Assembly: GCA_019683665.1 (NCBI GenBank)
Contig: JADGIB010000153.1
Coordinates: 1 to 8,406, forward strand
DNA length: 8,406 nucleotides
Reading direction: 5' to 3'
DNA from: Solirubrobacteraceae bacterium
GTDB taxonomy: Bacteria; Actinomycetota; Thermoleophilia; Solirubrobacterales; Solirubrobacteraceae
The notes below the pieces were generated by a model that searched no databases, had not been told where the DNA came from, and was given only the letters and a program-made list of their open reading frames with translations. The number at the start of each line of letters is the position of its first letter. Within the stretch, counting starts at the first letter, position 1. A program made the position numbers and the translations under genes. Of the stretch, positions 5,585-8,406 are shown in pieces.

Positions 5585-6589
5585 TCACTCCTCCCGGGGA
5601 TCGAGGCTGCCGGCGGCAAGCATACGCGCGGCGGCGCGCGCCGCCGCGGCGAGCGCGTCGCGCGCCGGCCGCGAGCGGTGGCCGAGCTCGGCCCGGGCCC
5701 GGCGGTCGTCGAACGTCATCGGCAGCCGCGCCAGGCGGACCTCGTCGAGGACGAGCAGGCGCGGCTCGCGGCCCAGCGGCGTGAGCGCGAGCGTCGCCGC
5801 CCACGCGGCCAGGTGCGCGGCCCGCCACGGGACCGCCGGCCGCGGCGCCGGGCGCCCGACGGCCTGCGCGACGTGCGCGAACACGTCGCGCAGCGGGAGG
5901 TTCTCGCCCCCGAGCAGGTAGCGGCGCCCGGCCCGGCCGCGCTCGTAGGCGCGCCGGTGGCCGGCGGCGACGTCCTCGACGGCGACGACGTTCAGCGCCC
6001 CGCCGCGCAGGTGGGCGCGGGCGCGGCCGGCGACGACGTCGGCGATCATCCGGCCGGTCGGGGTCGGCCGCCGGTCGCCGGGCCCGACCGGCGTCGTCGG
6101 GTTGACGACGACGACGTCGAGGCCCTCGGCCGCGGCGGCGAGCGCGAGCCGCTCCGCCTCGAGCTTCGTGCGCTTGTACGGCACCGCCAGCTCCCACGGC
6201 GGCGGCGCGTCGTCCTCGGTCGCCGGGCGGCCCGCGACCGGGCCGCAGGTCGCGCACGAGCTCGTGTGGACGACCCGCGGCCGCCGCGCCGCCCGCGCGG
6301 CGGCGTCGAGGACGGTCCGGGTGCCGCCGACGTTGACGGCCGCCATCGCGCGCGCGTCCGCCCGCGCGAAGCTGTAGACGGCGGCGAGGTGGAAGACGGC
6401 GTCGCAGCCGTCGAGCGCGCGGGCGACCGCGTCGGGGTCGAGGACGTCGCCGACGACCGGCTCGACGCCCGCGGGCACGTCGGCGGGCGCGGCCCGGTCG
6501 AAGGCCCGCACCTGCGCCCCGGCGGCGGCCAGCTCGGCGGCGACGTGAGCGCCGATGAACCCGGCGGCGCCGGTGACGAGCGCCCTCAT
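5585..6589 (-). CDS. HpnA-like NAD-dependent sugar epimerase/dehydratase (extended SDR)
   Basis: A 334-residue extended short-chain dehydrogenase/reductase. Seen: the NAD-binding GxxGxxG as GAAGFIG (7-13) after MRALVT, an Asp at 31 that favours NAD over NADP, the HTSSCATCG strand carrying the catalytic Ser (110-111), and the YxxxK pair Tyr138/Lys142 in VPYKRTKLEAE. The segment NPTTPVGPGDRRPTPTGRMI followed by LNVVAVEDVAAGH, RRYLLGGENL and the LGREPR tail closely resembles hopanoid-associated sugar epimerases (HpnA). These are thought to act on the sugar part of the hopanoid side chain; the exact reaction is not settled. The ATG at 6589 overlaps the aminotransferase stop (ATGA), a coupling typical of genes in one pathway. 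No other hopanoid gene is visible here, so the symbol is withheld. Other extended-SDR sugar-modifying roles remain possible. Confidence 0.85.
   Translation of the reverse strand: MRALVTGAAGFIGAHVAAELAAAGAQVRAFDRAAPADVPAGVEPVVGDVLDPDAVARALDGCDAVFHLAAVYSFARADARAMAAVNVGGTRTVLDAAARAARRPRVVHTSSCATCGPVAGRPATEDDAPPPWELAVPYKRTKLEAERLALAAAAEGLDVVVVNPTTPVGPGDRRPTPTGRMIADVVAGRARAHLRGGALNVVAVEDVAAGHRRAYERGRAGRRYLLGGENLPLRDVFAHVAQAVGRPAPRPAVPWRAAHLAAWAATLALTPLGREPRLLVLDEVRLARLPMTFDDRRARAELGHRSRPARDALAAAARAAARMLAAGSLDPREE
5588..5595 (-). promoter_or_regulatory. Strong ribosome binding site of the secreted-protein gene
   Basis: Read on the minus strand, GGGAGGAG lies 6 nt before the ATG at 5581 and within the last codons of the epimerase gene. 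It is the clearest Shine-Dalgarno sequence in the window, where most other starts rely on 4-nt overlaps or have no visible site. It fixes the start of the secreted protein and suggests it is made at a higher rate than its neighbours. Confidence 0.75.
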
Positions 6590-7970
6590 CGGCGGCCGCC
6601 CACCGCCCGTCGGCCCATCCCCCACGCCAGCGACGCCAGCGCGCTCGGCAGCCGCTGCGCGTCGGCGACGACCTCCTCGAGCGCGGACGCGAACCAGCGC
6701 ACGTCCGCCTCGGAGACGACGAGCGGCGGCAGCGCCTTGACGACCGGCATCCGGTGCCCGGCGACCTGGCACAGGATCCGGTTGCGGTGGAAGAGCGGGA
6801 CGGTGAGCAGCTGCGCGGCCAGCCCGGGCTGGGCGCGGTCGACCGCCCGGTACAGCCGCCGCCCCGCCCCGCCGGCGGCCCCAGCTCGATCGCCCACATC
6901 AGCCCGAGGCCGCGGACGTCGCGGACGATCTCGTAGCGGTCGACGAGCGGGCGGGTCAGCTCGAGCAGGAGGTCGCCCATCCGCGCGGCGCGCTCGATCA
7001 GCCCGTCGCGCTCGAGGACGCGCAGCGTCGCCAGCCCCGCCGCGGCGGCGAGGTCGTTGCCGCCGAACGTCGAGCCGTGGCGCACGCCGCGCTCCATCCC
7101 GTCGAAGACGGCGTCCACGACCGCCCGGGAGCAGAGGACGGCGCCGACCGGGGCGAGCCCGCCCGAGAGCGCCTTGGCCAGCGTGACGAGGTCCGGCTCC
7201 AGCCCCCAGTGCTCGAGGGCGAGCAGGCGGCCGGTGCGCCCCAGCCCGGTCTGGACCTCGTCGACGCACAGCAGCGTCCCGGCCGCCCGGCGGCGCTCCT
7301 GCGCGCCGGCGAGGTAGCCGTCGGGCGGGAGGTTGACGCCCTTGCCCTGGACCGGCTCGACGACGAAGGCGGCGACGTCGCCGCGGGCCAGCTCGCGCTC
7401 GAGCGCGTCGAGGTCGCCGAACGGCACCGGGTCGCAGCCGGGCAGCAGCGGGCCGAAGCCGTCGCGGAACTCGGCGTTGCCGTTCAGCGACAGGCTGCCG
7501 AGCGTCAGGCCGTGGAAGGCGTGCTCGGCGTGGAGGATCCGGGGCCGGCCGGTCGCGGCGCGGGCGAGCTTCATCGCCGCCTCGACCGCCTCGGTCCCGC
7601 TGTTGGCCGGGACCATCGCCGCGATCGACGCCGGCGCCCGCTCGACGAGCGCCTCGGCCAGCGCCCCGCTGAGGAGCGTCACGCCGAGCTGGGGCAGGTT
7701 CGCCGTCCGGGCCGCGAGCACGTCCTCGAGCGCGGCGATCACGTCCGGGTGGTTGCGCCCGAGCGCGAAGACGCCGTAGCCGGAGAGCAGGTCGAGGTGG
7801 CGCTCGCCGCGCTCGTCGATCAGGTACGGGCCCTCGCCGCGCACCCAGCGCCGGTCGAGGCCGAGCGTCCGCACGATCCGCCCGAGCTGCGGGTTGAGGT
7901 ACGCGTCGTTCAGCGCGAGCTCCTCGCCGCCGCGGGCGGCCAGGATGTCGCGCACCGAGGCGACCGCCAT
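6586..7970 (-). pseudogene. Class III (PLP-dependent) aminotransferase, interrupted by a one-base frameshift
   Basis: Residues 1-364 from ATG 7970 are a clear class III aminotransferase: substrate-site NSGTEAVEAAMKLARA (123-138), FHG (152-154), Asp237 in CVDEVQTGLGRTG, the PLP lysine Lys266 in TLAKALSGG, and Thr301 in HGSTFGGND. The frame then goes wrong after GLMWAIELG. The missing C-terminal third continues in another frame: RRLYRAVDRAQPGL, VPLFHRNRILCQVAGH, MPVVKALPPLVVSEADVRWF, to a TGA at 6588-6586. Start to stop is 1385 nt, one short of 462 codons, so a single base is missing in the G-runs at about 6862-6882. Both halves are well conserved, which favours a sequencing error or a very recent mutation. 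The family transfers amino groups from donors such as ornithine or aspartate; HpnO, which makes amino-hopanoids, is related. The stop overlaps the epimerase start (ATGA). No Shine-Dalgarno is seen at 7970. Confidence 0.85.
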
Positions 7971-7994
7971 GGGCCGATGATCGCGCAGCGGTCC

Positions 7995-8012
7995 GCGCCG
8001 CGACAGCGGCGC
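7995..8012 (-). terminator. Hairpin between the cyclase and the aminotransferase
   Basis: GCGCCGC at 7995-8001 and GCGGCGC at 8006-8012 form a perfect 7-bp all-GC stem with a 4-nt loop. It lies 21 nt after the cyclase stop, in the 63-bp gap before the aminotransferase start. There is no U-tract, so it may slow or end transcription only weakly. In sequence this GC-rich, short GC stems arise by chance, so support is limited. Confidence 0.3.
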
Positions 8013-8033
8013 CGGCCGGGCACCCGGGGCCGC

Positions 8034-8406
8034 TCAGGCGCGGCGCAGCGCGAACACCGGCCACGCCCCGCGCACGCCGCGCAGCCGGTGCTCGCCGCGC
8101 GGCTCGAACCACAGGTCGGAGCCGACCGCGGTCCCGTAGGCGGTGCCGGAGACGAGGATCTCCCCCGCCTGCGCGAGCGCGCACACGCGCGAGGCGATGT
8201 GGACGGCCATCCCGCCGACGTCCTCGCCGATGAGCTCGCACTCGCCGGTGTGCAGCCCGGCGCGCACGTCGAGGCCGAGCGCCTCGAGCTCGTCGACGAG
8301 CTCGGCCGTGCAGCGGATCGCGTCCGACGGCAGCCCGGCGAACGTCGCCAGGACCCCGTCGCCGGTGCCCTTCACGCGCCAGCCGGCGTAGCGCTCCAGG
8401 GCCCGG
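8034..8406 (-). CDS. Class III adenylate/guanylate cyclase domain protein (C-terminal part)
   Basis: The last 123 residues of a nucleotidyl cyclase that makes cAMP or cGMP from the nucleoside triphosphate; the 5' part lies beyond the right edge. Seen: RALERYAGWRVKGTGDGVLA, containing the metal-binding Asp of the GDG hairpin, VRAGLHTGECELIGEDVGGM, then AVHIASRVCALAQAGEILVS, and the closing GEHRLRGVRGAWPVFALRRA typical of actinobacterial cyclase domains (RGEHxLKGVPGxW). The first metal-binding Asp is outside the window. In AVHIASR the residue usually given as Asn in the catalytic VNxAAR motif is His, while the transition-state Arg is kept; VHIAARV variants are known in bacterial homologues, often fused to other domains. 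The stop is at 8036-8034. It is separated from the aminotransferase by 63 bp and is probably not part of that operon. Fused N-terminal domains cannot be judged here. Confidence 0.85.
   Translation of the reverse strand, partial: RALERYAGWRVKGTGDGVLATFAGLPSDAIRCTAELVDELEALGLDVRAGLHTGECELIGEDVGGMAVHIASRVCALAQAGEILVSGTAYGTAVGSDLWFEPRGEHRLRGVRGAWPVFALRRA

Noticed and set aside
5064..6870. Continuation of the first aminotransferase frame through the epimerase and secreted-protein genes (one 968-codon open frame)
   Set aside because: After about 6880 the translation becomes Arg/Pro/Gly-rich noise; the real C-terminus and the next genes are in other frames. The long frame is an effect of high GC content.
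6861..6882. Programmed ribosomal frameshifting in the aminotransferase
   Set aside because: A -1 shift would restore the frame, but no X-XXY-YYZ heptamer is present and the family is not known for it. A missing base in a G-run is simpler.
4513..7186. Long plus-strand open frames opposite the ATPase, epimerase and aminotransferase genes
   Set aside because: They are shadow frames with no recognisable motif, and the opposite strand carries clear enzyme families.
7971..7990. GATCAT (minus strand, 7982-7977) as a -10 box for the aminotransferase
   Set aside because: The first base of the -10 form should be T and no -35 match is seen; too weak to list.
1..8406. Mobile elements, CRISPR arrays, tRNA or rRNA genes
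   Set aside because: No transposase or integrase motifs, no regularly spaced repeats, and no cloverleaf or rRNA core sequence seen on either strand.

Overview
The window is very GC-rich and almost entirely protein-coding. Its proteins are rich in Ala, Arg, Gly and Val, GTG starts are common, and neighbouring genes overlap by 4 nt. This fits a high-GC actinobacterium. A Thermoleophilia/Solirubrobacterales-type genome is my best guess, from composition and remembered family resemblance only. I see no tRNA, rRNA, CRISPR array, insertion sequence or phage gene.

Layout. Left block, alpha-glucan metabolism: the 5' part of glgE (maltose-1-phosphate maltosyltransferase, minus strand, cut by the left edge) is divergent from a compact amylomaltase (malQ-like, plus strand). 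The two share a 51-bp intergenic region. An SGNH/GDSL hydrolase overlaps the amylomaltase stop by 4 nt. Middle block (plus strand): a 65-bp gap holds a perfect 10-bp inverted repeat next to a -10-like box. It is followed by a hexapeptide-repeat (left-handed beta-helix) protein, a 51-codon ORF coupled to it by a GTGA overlap, and a MacB/FtsX-type ABC permease. Right block (minus strand, 7970 down to 4441): a tightly coupled operon of class III aminotransferase (broken by a one-base frameshift), HpnA-like NAD-dependent sugar epimerase, small secreted protein and LolD/MacB-type ABC ATPase. The ATPase gene runs tail-to-tail into the permease gene with a 33-bp coding overlap. At the right edge is the 3' part of a class III nucleotidyl cyclase gene.

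How the genes may work together. GlgE and MalQ both act on alpha-1,4-glucans. The ATPase and permease are probably two halves of one transporter encoded on opposite strands. The ATPase sits in an operon with a secreted protein and two enzymes resembling those associated with hopanoid side-chain tailoring, so an envelope-lipid or cell-surface role is a reasonable but unproven idea. The most notable details are the His-to-Tyr change at the H-loop of the ATPase, the convergent overlap of the transporter genes, the frameshift in the aminotransferase, the unusually short amylomaltase, the dyad upstream of the hexapeptide protein, and -10-like boxes placed almost directly before several start codons.
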